From assembly GCA_035523875.1 (NCBI GenBank), contig DATKPY010000012.1, positions 13,380-77,379 of the forward strand: a stretch of DNA of 64,000 nucleotides, in the 5' to 3' direction. This document shows, piece after piece, positions 51,339 to 60,293 of the stretch (the first letter of the stretch is position 1; every line of letters begins with the position of its first letter). Both the position numbers and the translations under genes were made by a program. Source of the stretch: JASHUC01 sp035523875. Its GTDB lineage: Bacteria > Pseudomonadota > Gammaproteobacteria > Steroidobacterales > Steroidobacteraceae. The notes below the pieces were generated by a model that saw only the letters and a program-made list of their open reading frames with translations, searched no databases and was not told where the DNA came from.

Positions 51339-54284
51339 TTGAGCTCTGAAGCTGAGATTCTGATACCGCGGGATGCACCTGCGACCACGGCCCCGCGCTC
51401 GCCGCGACGGCTCGAAGCGCAACTGCCGTGCGTTGCATTCCTTGCGCGCATCGCCCCCGGCGCGGCGCTTCCGCGGTTTCGATACGTGAGTGCCGGGTGC
51501 CACCTGCTCTTCGGTGTCGAGGCGCAGGTCATGATCTCCGACAGCGCTGCGGGCTTCGCGGCGGTCCCAGAGCGGTACCGAAAGTCTCTCTGGCAGAGCT
51601 TTTGCGCCGCGACAAAGCTGCGTCGCACGTGGGTGCACGAATTTCCCGTGCAGGCCGGGCAGCGAACGCGCTGGATCGAGGTGCGCGCCACATTCCATTC
51701 GCAGGGGAGCGAGGTCGAGGCGCGTGGTTACTTCACCGAGTGCACGGCACTCGTCCACGCGCGCGCGGAGAGTCGCAGACTGCAGAGGCGGTTCGCTCGC
51801 GTGTTCGCTGCGGCGCCGTCCGCGATGGCCGTCGTCGACGACGCCGATCGGGTCGTTGCCGTCAATCCCGCTTATGTCAGCCTGTTCGGCTACACGCGCG
51901 AGGAGATTCCCACGCTCATCGAGTGTTTCGAGCGACTGTTTCCGGATGCAACCTACCGTGCCCAGATCATGCAGAGATGGCGCGATTCGCTCGCAGGGGC
52001 TTGCGATGGCGCACCGGCGACGCTCGTGGTCGGTCGGGTTCGCCGCAAGGACGGGGCCGAGCGGGTCGTGGAGGCGCGCACGACGCTCGCCGGCCGCGAG
52101 CGAATCATCACCTTCAGCGACATCACCGCCCGCGTGCGCGCGGAGATGGGTCGCGAGCGGGCGACCAGCGAGCGGGATCGGCTGCGGAGCGAGCTGCACC
52201 TGCAGTGCGAGCGCATGCCAATGGCGCTCGTGGTATCGGATGCGACAGCGGATCTCACGATCCAATCGTGGAATCCGGCTGCGGAAACCATCTTCGGCTA
52301 TCGAAGCGAGGAGGTGCTCGGACGCTCGCCTTATGATTTTCTCATCCCCGTGGAGCGCCGGCCGCACGTTCGCAACGCGCTCGATTGGGAAACGGCCGGA
52401 GACGAGACGATCCGAGTGGTCAACGAGGTCCTGACCAAGGACGGGCGAACGATCTGGTGCGAGTGGTTCAACACGCCGATGCGCGATGCGACCGGAAAGG
52501 TGACGCGCGTGCTCGCGATGGCGCAAGACGTGACCGCACGCCTCGGCGCAGAGCAGCAGCTGCGGCTGTGGTCAACCGTGCTATCGCACAGCGTCGAGGG
52601 CATCTTCATTTGCGATCGGGAGCAGCGCATTCTGCAGGTGAATTCCGCATTCGAGCGAATTACCGGATACGGCGCGGACGAGGCAGTCGGTAAGACCCCG
52701 CGCCTGCTGCAATCGGGCCGCCAGGGCCCGGAGTTCTACTCCGCCCTGTGGAGCGCAGTCTCCGCCACGGGAAGCTGGAGCGGGGAGATCTGGAACCGCC
52801 GCAAGAACGGTGAAGTCTACCTGGAATGGCTATCGATCAGCGCCGTCTGCAGCGCAGACGGATCGGTCGCCCACTTCCTGGGGGTGTTCTCCGACATCAC
52901 CGAGCGCAAATCGGCCGAGGAGCGCGTCGCCCACCTCGCGCGATTCGACGCATTGACCGATCTGCCGAACCGTACGCTGCTCACCGACCGGCTGGAGCAG
53001 GCCGTCAAGTCCGCTCAGCGCGCCGGGACTCGGGTGGGCGTGGCCTTCATCGATCTCGATCGATTCAAGGAAGTAAACGACTCCCTGGGCCACAACGCCG
53101 GGGACGTGCTGCTGCAGGAGCTTGCGGGGCGGCTCACGCGCGCAGTGCGCGAGGTGGACACGGTCGCGAGGATGGGCGGAGATGAGTTCGTGGTCGTCCT
53201 TCAAAATCTGCAGGATGCGGAGGATGCGACGGCGTGCGTGAACGGATTGCTGCAGTCCCTGCGACGACCCGTCACCCTCGAGGGTCACGAGATCACGGTT
53301 ACCGCGAGCGTCGGGATCTCGATGTTTCCGGACGACGCCGAGAATGCGCAGGAGTTGCTGCGCAACGCGGATGCGGCGATGTACCAGGCGAAGGGCGATG
53401 GCCGCGACGGGTTTCACTTCTACACCGGTACGCTCAACCGGCGCGCGCTCAATATGCTGTCGATGGAAAATGCCCTGCGCCGGGCGCTCGATCGGCAAGA
53501 GTTCGTGCTCCATTACCAGCCCCAGGTCCGCGTTGCGACCGGCGAGCTCATCGGAGCGGAGGCGCTCATCCGCTGGAACCACCCAGAGCGCGGCTTGGTG
53601 ATGCCGGGTACCTTCATTCCGATTGCGGAGGAGCGCGGACTCATCCGAGCGATCGACGAGTGGGTGTTCGGGGAGGCAATTCGCCAGCTTGGCGAATGGC
53701 AGAGCCGCGGGTTTCGCAGCGTACCGCTCGCGTTGAACGTCTCTACGGTCCCGTTTCACGAGAAGGACTTCGTCGAGCGCGTTGCGCGGACGATGGCAGC
53801 CTGCGGAGTGGGCGCCGACCGACTCGAGCTCGAGCTTACGGAGAGCTTGATGATGAGGGACGTGGATGCGAGTGTCGCGGTCATGAAGAGGCTGCACGCG
53901 ATGGGTATCCGGCTCTCGATCGACGATTTCGGCACCGGATACTCCTCTCTCAATTACCTGCGGCGCCTGCCGATCCACAAGATCAAGATCGATCAGTCGT
54001 TCGTCAAGGAAATGCTGGTGCACGCCGATGGGTGTCGACTCGTCGATGGAATCCTGGGGCTCGCGAAGAGTCTCGGGTTGACGGTGGTGGCCGAGGGCGT
54101 CGAATCGAACGAGCAGCTGAGGCTCCTCGGTGCGCGCGATTGCGATGAGGCGCAAGGATTTCTCTTCAGTCCGGCCGTGCCGGTCACCGACTTCGAGGGG
54201 TTGGTGGCCAACTGGACGCCCTTCGGGAGGCACGGGGCAGAGATCGATCACGGGCGCGCGTTGTCCACCGCCCCTGCGGGCTGA
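51339..54284 (+). CDS. PAS-PAS-PAS-GGDEF-EAL c-di-GMP enzyme
   Basis: 981-residue cytoplasmic signalling protein. An N-terminal PAS-like region (1-150) precedes three recognisable PAS domains (about 155-260, 285-410 and 415-535), then a GGDEF domain with intact MGGDEF (near 611) and an EAL domain with GAEALIRW (near 737), DDFGTGYSSL and VVAEGVE. Both catalytic motifs look intact, so it could make and break c-di-GMP. It senses an unknown signal through PAS. TTG 51339 has AGGAGG 5 nt upstream, a much better start than ATG 51288, which coincides with a TATAAA box. Confidence 0.88.
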   Translation: MSSEAEILIPRDAPATTAPRSPRRLEAQLPCVAFLARIAPGAALPRFRYVSAGCHLLFGVEAQVMISDSAAGFAAVPERYRKSLWQSFCAATKLRRTWVHEFPVQAGQRTRWIEVRATFHSQGSEVEARGYFTECTALVHARAESRRLQRRFARVFAAAPSAMAVVDDADRVVAVNPAYVSLFGYTREEIPTLIECFERLFPDATYRAQIMQRWRDSLAGACDGAPATLVVGRVRRKDGAERVVEARTTLAGRERIITFSDITARVRAEMGRERATSERDRLRSELHLQCERMPMALVVSDATADLTIQSWNPAAETIFGYRSEEVLGRSPYDFLIPVERRPHVRNALDWETAGDETIRVVNEVLTKDGRTIWCEWFNTPMRDATGKVTRVLAMAQDVTARLGAEQQLRLWSTVLSHSVEGIFICDREQRILQVNSAFERITGYGADEAVGKTPRLLQSGRQGPEFYSALWSAVSATGSWSGEIWNRRKNGEVYLEWLSISAVCSADGSVAHFLGVFSDITERKSAEERVAHLARFDALTDLPNRTLLTDRLEQAVKSAQRAGTRVGVAFIDLDRFKEVNDSLGHNAGDVLLQELAGRLTRAVREVDTVARMGGDEFVVVLQNLQDAEDATACVNGLLQSLRRPVTLEGHEITVTASVGISMFPDDAENAQELLRNADAAMYQAKGDGRDGFHFYTGTLNRRALNMLSMENALRRALDRQEFVLHYQPQVRVATGELIGAEALIRWNHPERGLVMPGTFIPIAEERGLIRAIDEWVFGEAIRQLGEWQSRGFRSVPLALNVSTVPFHEKDFVERVARTMAACGVGADRLELELTESLMMRDVDASVAVMKRLHAMGIRLSIDDFGTGYSSLNYLRRLPIHKIKIDQSFVKEMLVHADGCRLVDGILGLAKSLGLTVVAEGVESNEQLRLLGARDCDEAQGFLFSPAVPVTDFEGLVANWTPFGRHGAEIDHGRALSTAPAG

Positions 54285-54389
54285 GGAGCGCAGCGGGAGC
54301 TACGCTGCCGCGAAATCGAAGAAGTTGCTTCCCGGCCCCGGTCGCGGCACAGTTCGCGCGGGGTTCGACGACGCTCAGGCCATCCCATC

Positions 54390-55118
54390 ATGATGCCCAC
54401 CGGCGTGCACTACTTCCCGGTCACTTGGCCCGCCCTGGTGGTGCTGCTTTTCCTCTTCGGCGCGGCGGCCGTCATCGTCATCGCGGGCATCGTGCGGTTC
54501 GCATCTGCGAGCATGGGCATCGGCGCCGGATCGATGCTTGCAATCCTCCTCGCCAGTTTCCTCGGAAGCTCCATCAACATTCCGATCGGGTACCTGCCCG
54601 GACACACCGCGACCACGGCCACGATCGTGACCTTCTTCGGCGTGCCCTATGTCGTTCCCCTCGTGCGTCAAGCGCCTGCGACGTTGCTTGCCGTGAACGT
54701 CGGCGGGGCGGTCATTCCGGCTGCGCTTTCACTCTACCTCATCCTCAAGAACCGCCTTTTCTCCCTGAGCCTCGTCGGGGTCGCGATCGTCGCTGTCGTC
54801 TGCCACTTGCTCGCGCGGCCCGTCCCGAACCTCGGAATCGCCGAGCCGGTCATCATTCCACCGCTCATCACCGCGGTCGTCGCGGTCCTGCTCTCGCGCC
54901 GCTACGCGGCACCGCTTGCGTACGTGAGCGGCAGCCTCGGTACGCTCGTCGGGGCAGATCTGCTCAATCTCGACAAGATCCAAGGTCTCGGAGCGCCGAT
55001 CGCCTCGATCGGCGGTGCGGGGACGTTCGACGGCATTTTCGTCACCGGACTCCTCGCGGTCGTGTACGCCGGTCTCGGCATGCACACGCGCGCGGTCAGC
55101 CGCCCGGCCGGGTGGTGA
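54390..55118 (+). CDS. DUF1614 family membrane protein
   Basis: 242 residues with about seven spans, starting PALVVLLFLFGAAAVIVIAG. The FASASMGIGAGSMLAILLASFLGSSINIPIG stretch and GGAGTFDGIFVTGLLAVV near the end are the family pattern. Function is unknown. ATG 54390 or 54393 may be used. It lies between the c-di-GMP gene and virB2 with 157 nt before the latter, so membership of the virB operon is possible but unproven. Confidence 0.75.
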   Translation: MMPTGVHYFPVTWPALVVLLFLFGAAAVIVIAGIVRFASASMGIGAGSMLAILLASFLGSSINIPIGYLPGHTATTATIVTFFGVPYVVPLVRQAPATLLAVNVGGAVIPAALSLYLILKNRLFSLSLVGVAIVAVVCHLLARPVPNLGIAEPVIIPPLITAVVAVLLSRRYAAPLAYVSGSLGTLVGADLLNLDKIQGLGAPIASIGGAGTFDGIFVTGLLAVVYAGLGMHTRAVSRPAGW

Positions 55119-55130
55119 GCGCATAAGGCG

Positions 55131-55164
55131 GCGCCGCGCGCCGCTCGCGAGGCAGGCGCGGCGC
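55131..55164. repeat. 9-bp inverted repeat upstream of virB2
   Basis: GCGCCGCGC and GCGCGGCGC flank a 16-nt loop just after the DUF1614 stop. No T-run follows. It may be a weak terminator separating DUF1614 from the T4SS genes. Confidence 0.3.
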
Positions 55165-55203
55165 GCGCGGTATTCGGCAATATCAATCGATTTGCGCCGG
55201 AAA

Positions 55204-55222
55204 CTCGGCTGGCCAGTCCGAG
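55204..55222. repeat. imperfect palindrome in virB leader
   Basis: CTCGG and CCGAG flank CTGGCCAG, itself a perfect palindrome, with one extra T on the right. It lies 54 nt before virB2 and is a candidate operator for the T4SS cluster; there is no supporting regulator nearby. Confidence 0.3.
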
Positions 55223-55275
55223 CTCGTTCTGGTGGCATAGCGCTCCCCGAAAAAACCCGCAGGGAGCCGATTGCA

Positions 55276-55581
55276 GTGAAAGCCAAGCACGATCGAGCGG
55301 TCCGTCACGCAGGGACCGCAGCGGGATTGCTGCTCGCGGCAGCGCTTCCGCAACTTGTCGCCGCACAGACCTCGCCGTTCCTAACTGGCGCAACGGCGCT
55401 CCAGACCAACATTCTCGCGTGGCTCACGCCGATCGCGATCATTCTCGTCATGGTACTCGGGGCCATGGCGATGGCGAACCGATTGTCCTGGGGCTGGTGT
55501 ATCGGAGCGATTCTCGGCATCGCGATCGCCTTCGGTGCGCCGCAGATCGTCTCCTGGGTGCGCGGAATGTTCGGCGTGTGA
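55276..55581 (+). CDS. virB2: VirB2/TrbC-type pilin
   Basis: 101-residue pilin precursor. A basic start and signal (AGTAAGLLLAAALPQLVAAQ) precede two hydrophobic segments (LTPIAIILVMVLGAMAMAN and CIGAILGIAIAFGA), the TrbC/VirB2 pattern. It forms the extracellular T4SS pilus. GTG 55276 with AGGGAG 9 nt upstream. It is the first T4SS gene of the cluster; no lytic transglycosylase (VirB1) precedes it. Confidence 0.85.
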   Translation: MKAKHDRAVRHAGTAAGLLLAAALPQLVAAQTSPFLTGATALQTNILAWLTPIAIILVMVLGAMAMANRLSWGWCIGAILGIAIAFGAPQIVSWVRGMFGV

Positions 55582-55588
55582 GCGCGCG

Positions 55589-55978
55589 ATGAGCAGGCGC
55601 AACCCGGGACTCACCGCCGATCCGCTGTTCGTGGGAGCGACGCGACCGCCCATGCGCTGGGGAGTCACCTACTCGGCGCTCCTCGCGAACATGGTGTTCA
55701 CGATGGAATTCTTTCTCGTGAGCCGCAATCTCCTTGCGCTTGCGGCAGCGCTGCCGCTCCATGGCATCGCGATGCTGCTCTGCGCGCGGGATGCGCGCTA
55801 CTTCGATCTGCTGCTCCTGTGGGCGCGGACGCGGCTACCGGCGGCCTGCGGGAATCTGCGCCTGTGGAGAGCGAGCTCCTACAGCCAGCTCACGCTGCGG
55901 CTGCCCGGAGTCTGGGGTGCGCGGCGCCGGCACTGCGCCCTTTGGATCGGTCCGTGTGGCGGAGTGCGCGCAAGATGA
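55589..55978 (+). CDS. virB3: VirB3-type T4SS inner-membrane protein
   Basis: 129 residues with the VirB3 N-terminal pattern DPLFVGATRPPMRWGVTYSA and two adjacent spans (LLANMVFTMEFFLV and LLALAAALPLHGIAMLLC), then a DARYFDLLLLWAR tail. It assists VirB4 at the inner-membrane complex. It starts 7 nt after virB2 and overlaps virB4 by 4 nt (ATGA). Confidence 0.82.
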   Translation: MSRRNPGLTADPLFVGATRPPMRWGVTYSALLANMVFTMEFFLVSRNLLALAAALPLHGIAMLLCARDARYFDLLLLWARTRLPAACGNLRLWRASSYSQLTLRLPGVWGARRRHCALWIGPCGGVRAR

Positions 55979-58422
55979 GCTCGCTGATCCGCGCACCGGC
56001 AATTCGCAGGGAGGCGGAGCTGGCACGCCAGATTCCCTACGCCGCTCAGGTTGCAGAGACGGTCGTGAAGACCGTCTATGGCGACTACCTGCAGATTTTC
56101 AGGCTCGCCGGCGCGACCTTCGAATGCGCGGATGACGTGGAGCTCAACGCTTGGCACGAGCGGCTCAACGCCCTTTGGCGCAACGTCGCGAGTCCCCAGA
56201 TCGCGCTCTGGAGCCACCACATCCGCAGGCGAGAGCGGATCACGCCGGCGGTCGCCTGCGGCGGCGGCTTCGCTGCTGAGCTCGCCGAGAAGTATCGAAC
56301 GCGTCTGCGGGAGCAGACGCTCATGCGCAATGACCTCTACCTCTCGATGGTCTATCGGCCCGTCGCCGGCGCGGGCGGCGGCCGACTCTCGCGGATCCTC
56401 TCCAAGGCGCAGCGCGGGAGCGTGGACCTCGGGCTGCGCGATGCCCTGGACGCGTGCGACAAGCTCGCACGCACACTGTGTGCCTCGCTCGAGCGGTACG
56501 AACCGGAGCTGCTCGGGACGTACTCGGTGGACGGCCGCCATTTCTCGCGGCCGCTCGAGGTTCTCGCACTCCTGATCGATGGGGAACCGTCCGCGGTTCC
56601 CTTGACCTGCGCGCCGCTCGAGGCGGCTCTGGGGACGGTCCGGCTCCTGTTCGGGAACGAGGCCATGGAATACCGCGGCGCCTGCGACACCCGGATCGCC
56701 GCTTTTCTTGGGATCAAGGAGTACCCGACCCCGTGCACGGTCGGAATGTTCAACCGGTTGCTATCGGCACCCTTTCCGCTCGTGCTCACCCAGTCGTTCA
56801 CATTCCTGACCAAGGCAGCCGCGCAGGGTCTACTGCAGCGACAGTTCAACCGCATGCTGAACGCCGGCGACTTTGCCCTCTCGCAGGCAGAGGAGCTGCG
56901 GGGCGCCCTCGATGCGCTCACGAGCAACGAATTCGTGATGGGCGAGCATCATTTGTCCCTCCAGGTACTCGCCGACGCAAGCGCGTGCGGTGACGCAGAA
57001 GCGCCGGCGCGGGACATGAGGGCGCTCAGCGAGCGCGTCGCATTCGCGCGCACCGTGCTCGCGGAAACCGGCATGACGGTGGCGCGCGAGGATCTCGGGC
57101 TCGAGGCGGCTTTCTGGGCGCAGCTTCCCGGTAACTTTCCGTTCCGACCGCGCAAGGCCCCCATCAGCTCCCGAAATTTCTCTGCCATGGCGCCGTTTCA
57201 CAACTACCCCGGTGGTCGTGCGTGCGGCAATCACTGGGGCGAGGCTCTGGCGCTGCTCGTTTCGAGCGCGCGCTCGCCGTATCACTTCTCGCTCCATGCG
57301 AGTGACCCGGCGGCGCCCGACGGCGGCAGCCGCCGCGATACCGGGCACAGCTTCATCTGCGGTCCGACGGGTTCCGGCAAGACCGTGCTGATCGGCTTTC
57401 TCGTGGCGATGCTTGCCCGAAGCGGCGCGACGCAGGTGATCCTCGACAAGGACCGCGGTCTCGAAATCCTCACGCGCGCGCTCGATGGCGTCTATCTGCC
57501 GCTCAGGAACGGCGAGCCGACCGGTTTCAATCCGCTGCAGCTGCCAGGTACCGCGGACGACACCGAGTTTCTGCGCCTGTGGCTGCGAACCCTCGCGAGA
57601 CCCGAGGCCGGCCGCGGGCTGAGCGTGCGCGAGCAGGCCGATCTCGATCAGGCGCTGCGCGGGACGCTCGCGCTCGAGCGCTCGCGGCGGTGTCTTTCCC
57701 GGCTCGTGGAGTTCCTCGATCCGACCGATCCAGAGGGCGTGTACGCCCGCCTCGCGCGCTGGTGCCGCACGTCGGGCGGGGAATACCACTGGGTGTTCGA
57801 CAATCCCGCGGACTCGGTGCTCGCGAGAATCGAGGGGCGTACGGTGGTCGGATTCGATGTAAGCGAGTTTCTCGACAATGAGACGACTCGCCCACCGGTT
57901 ACGCTCTACCTGTTTCACCTCGTGCGCCGCCTCCTCGACGGTCGGCGCCTGGTGTGCTGGATGGACGAATTCTGGCGGCTGCTCGACGATCCCGCCTTCG
58001 AGCGATTCGCCAAGGAAGGACCGAAGACCTGGCGCAAGCTCAATGCGGTCATGTGTCTCGCCACACAGAGCCCGAGCGATGTGCTGCAGAGCGCGATCAG
58101 CAGGACCATCGTCGAGCAGACTCCGACGAAGATCTTCTTTCCCAACGTGGATGCGAGCGAGCAGGACTACGTCGCGGGGCTCGGGCTGACGGAGCGCGAG
58201 TTCAAGCTCGTCAAGGAACAATTGGAGCCCGGTTCCCGGGCGTTCCTCATCAAGCAGGGCCACCACAGCGTGGTCTGCCACCTCGATCTGCGCGGCTTCG
58301 ACGCGGAGCTGGCGGTGATCTCCGGTCGCACCGAGAACATCAAGCGCATGGAGCGAATCCTCGCGGAGGAGGGCGCCGATCCTTCGCGGTGGCTGGTGCG
58401 GTTCCTGGAGGGAGTTCGGTAA
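55975..58422 (+). CDS. virB4: VirB4 T4SS ATPase
   Basis: 815-residue AAA+-type ATPase energising pilus assembly and substrate transfer. The N-terminal half is the VirB4-specific domain. The C-terminal half has Walker A GPTGSGKT (residues 463-470), Walker B LVCWMDEFW and the RGFDAELAVISG end found in VirB4. ATG 55975 (MSSLIRAP) follows virB3 by a 4-nt overlap; about 50 in-frame codons upstream lie inside virB3 and are excluded. Confidence 0.93.
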   Translation: MSSLIRAPAIRREAELARQIPYAAQVAETVVKTVYGDYLQIFRLAGATFECADDVELNAWHERLNALWRNVASPQIALWSHHIRRRERITPAVACGGGFAAELAEKYRTRLREQTLMRNDLYLSMVYRPVAGAGGGRLSRILSKAQRGSVDLGLRDALDACDKLARTLCASLERYEPELLGTYSVDGRHFSRPLEVLALLIDGEPSAVPLTCAPLEAALGTVRLLFGNEAMEYRGACDTRIAAFLGIKEYPTPCTVGMFNRLLSAPFPLVLTQSFTFLTKAAAQGLLQRQFNRMLNAGDFALSQAEELRGALDALTSNEFVMGEHHLSLQVLADASACGDAEAPARDMRALSERVAFARTVLAETGMTVAREDLGLEAAFWAQLPGNFPFRPRKAPISSRNFSAMAPFHNYPGGRACGNHWGEALALLVSSARSPYHFSLHASDPAAPDGGSRRDTGHSFICGPTGSGKTVLIGFLVAMLARSGATQVILDKDRGLEILTRALDGVYLPLRNGEPTGFNPLQLPGTADDTEFLRLWLRTLARPEAGRGLSVREQADLDQALRGTLALERSRRCLSRLVEFLDPTDPEGVYARLARWCRTSGGEYHWVFDNPADSVLARIEGRTVVGFDVSEFLDNETTRPPVTLYLFHLVRRLLDGRRLVCWMDEFWRLLDDPAFERFAKEGPKTWRKLNAVMCLATQSPSDVLQSAISRTIVEQTPTKIFFPNVDASEQDYVAGLGLTEREFKLVKEQLEPGSRAFLIKQGHHSVVCHLDLRGFDAELAVISGRTENIKRMERILAEEGADPSRWLVRFLEGVR

Positions 58423-58449
58423 TCGGGATGCATCCGGAGGTCAATCGTC

Positions 58450-59163
58450 ATGTGGAACTCACGCACCGTAGTCTACCTCGCCTGCCTGCTCGCTCTCGGG
58501 TTGGGTTCGCCGATCGCGCATGCGCAGTGGGCGGTGGTCGACGTAGGGGCGATCGCGCAACTCGTGCACGAGGTCGCGATCACGGAGCAATCGCTCGCAG
58601 CCGCACAGGGAGAGCTCCAGCAGGCGCAGCAAGAGTTCCGCTCGATCACGGGCAATCGTGGCATGGCGACGCTCCTCTCGGGCATCGTTCGCAATTACCT
58701 CCCGACGGGCTCAGGGGAGCTCCAGTCTCTGCTCTCCGGCAACAACAGCTCCTTCACGGCGCTCAACGTCGCGATGCAGAATGCGCTCACGGGTGGCGCC
58801 GTGCTCACGCCGCAACAGCTCGCCGCCCTGCCGCCGGATGCGGCCGATCACCTCCAGGCGGGCCGGCGGACTGCTGCGCTACTGCAGGCGATCGCCGGCA
58901 CCGCGCTCACGAACGCAAGCGGCCGCTTTCCTACGCTGCAGCAGCTCATCGACGCCATCAACAGTGCGTCGGATCAGAAAGCGGCTCTCGAGCTCAATGC
59001 GCGCATCGTCGCCGAGCAGACCATGCTCCAGAACGAGCAGACCAAGCTTACGACTCTCTACCAGGCCCTCGAGGCGCAGCATTGGTCCGACGAAGAACGC
59101 GCCCGCGAGCAGATCGTCGCCGCGCACGGCTCCTTCGCTCTGCGCTTCACACCGGCTCCCTGA
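58450..59163 (+). CDS. virB5: VirB5-type minor pilus protein
   Basis: 237 residues with a signal peptide cleaved after AHA (QWAVVD mature start). The rest is Gln/Ala-rich amphipathic helix, the usual VirB5 architecture. VirB5 sits at the pilus tip and helps adhesion and pilin transfer. GGAGG lies 9 nt before the ATG. Position between virB4 and virB6 supports the assignment more than sequence identity does. Confidence 0.78.
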   Translation: MWNSRTVVYLACLLALGLGSPIAHAQWAVVDVGAIAQLVHEVAITEQSLAAAQGELQQAQQEFRSITGNRGMATLLSGIVRNYLPTGSGELQSLLSGNNSSFTALNVAMQNALTGGAVLTPQQLAALPPDAADHLQAGRRTAALLQAIAGTALTNASGRFPTLQQLIDAINSASDQKAALELNARIVAEQTMLQNEQTKLTTLYQALEAQHWSDEERAREQIVAAHGSFALRFTPAP

Positions 59164-59178
59164 GCAGGAGATCACCCG

Positions 59179-60123
59179 ATGGGATTCTTCGCGACCTTCT
59201 GGAACTGGTTGAACGCGCAGCTCGCGGACTACATCGGCGATAAGACCGCGCAGCTCGCACAGATTCTCGAGCCGACGTTCGTCGCGCTCGCGACGATCTA
59301 CGTGATGGCGTGGGGCTACCTGCAGCTCACGGGACGGATCGAGGAGCCGTTCGTCACCGGACTCAAGCGGATCGTGGTGCTCGCGGTTGTTCTCGGCGTG
59401 GCGCTGCAGTTGTGGCTCTACAACACGCTACTGGTCGATACCTTCTATCAGGCGCCCGCCGCACTCGCTGCGCAGCTGGCGGGCGCCAGCAGTCCGGTTG
59501 CCACGGTCGATGCGATCTGGGAGAGCGGCGGCGAAGTGGCGGGGTTTCTATGGAACAAGGGCGGCGTATTCAGCGGCGATGTGGGCTTCTACATCGCAGG
59601 CGCGGCGGTGTGGGTGCTGATGGGCCTGCTGTGCGTGTATGCGATGTTCCTCATCGCGCTTGCGAGTATCGCCGAGGCACTGCTGCTTGCTCTGGGGCCG
59701 CTCTTTGTCATCCTGCTTCTGTTCGACTCGACGCGGCGATTCTTCGAGGCGTGGATCGCGCAGCTCGCCACTTACGCCCTGGTGACGATCCTCACCGTGC
59801 TCATCGGCGCGCTGTTGCTTCAGCTGGTGGAAACCTACGCCGCACAGACCGCGGCACGCGGATCGGCAATCCTCACCGTCGATGCCCTCAATATGGTGCT
59901 GGTTGCGGCGCTGGTATTTCTGATTTTGCGGCAAGTCATGCCCATCGCCTCCGGACTCGCAGCCGGCATCGCTCTCAACTCGTTCGGAATCGTGAGCCGC
60001 GCCGTTCTCTGGGGACTCGGCAGGGTCCGGCCGCTCGCTGAGCGGGTAGGCGGACTTGCGAGCGACCCGTTGGCCGCCACGACGGCGCGGCGCAGTGCGA
60101 AACTATCGGAGGGAACGCCATGA
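59179..60123 (+). CDS. virB6: VirB6-type polytopic T4SS protein
   Basis: 314 residues with about six spans and the central FYIAGAAVWVLMGLLCVYAMF and LGPLFVILLLFDSTRRFFEAW segment conserved in TrbL/VirB6 proteins. It forms part of the inner-membrane channel. AGGAG precedes ATG 59179, and its stop overlaps the virB7 start by 4 nt. Confidence 0.86.
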   Translation: MGFFATFWNWLNAQLADYIGDKTAQLAQILEPTFVALATIYVMAWGYLQLTGRIEEPFVTGLKRIVVLAVVLGVALQLWLYNTLLVDTFYQAPAALAAQLAGASSPVATVDAIWESGGEVAGFLWNKGGVFSGDVGFYIAGAAVWVLMGLLCVYAMFLIALASIAEALLLALGPLFVILLLFDSTRRFFEAWIAQLATYALVTILTVLIGALLLQLVETYAAQTAARGSAILTVDALNMVLVAALVFLILRQVMPIASGLAAGIALNSFGIVSRAVLWGLGRVRPLAERVGGLASDPLAATTARRSAKLSEGTP

Positions 60124-60293
60124 GAATGTCCGCGCTGGTTGCGCTGATGGCGTTGGTGTGCGGTTGCGCAACACCGCATGCGCTGCGGGTTCGCTGTGAT
60201 GGACGGCTTGTTCCGATCAACACGCAAGTGCAACACGCTGCTGAGCCGCTCACGAGCCATCTCGCGGGCGAGCCGCGGAGAGCGACGCGATGA
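60120..60293 (+). CDS. virB7: VirB7-like lipoprotein, 57 aa
   Basis: A short signal (MSALVALMALVCGC) ends in a lipobox, so the second Cys of VCGC is the probable lipidated residue; the mature part contains RCDGRLVPIN. Position between virB6 and virB8 with 4-nt overlaps on both sides matches VirB7, the outer-membrane lipoprotein that stabilises VirB9. Recognition rests on position and signal rather than sequence identity. Confidence 0.72.
   Translation: MRMSALVALMALVCGCATPHALRVRCDGRLVPINTQVQHAAEPLTSHLAGEPRRATR

Noticed and set aside
51134..51349. 71-codon plus-strand frame upstream of the c-di-GMP gene
   Set aside because: Arg/Gly-rich without ribosome site; it overlaps promoter elements and the start of the real gene.
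56830..58281. 483-codon minus-strand open frame
   Set aside because: Antisense to virB4, which has complete Walker motifs.
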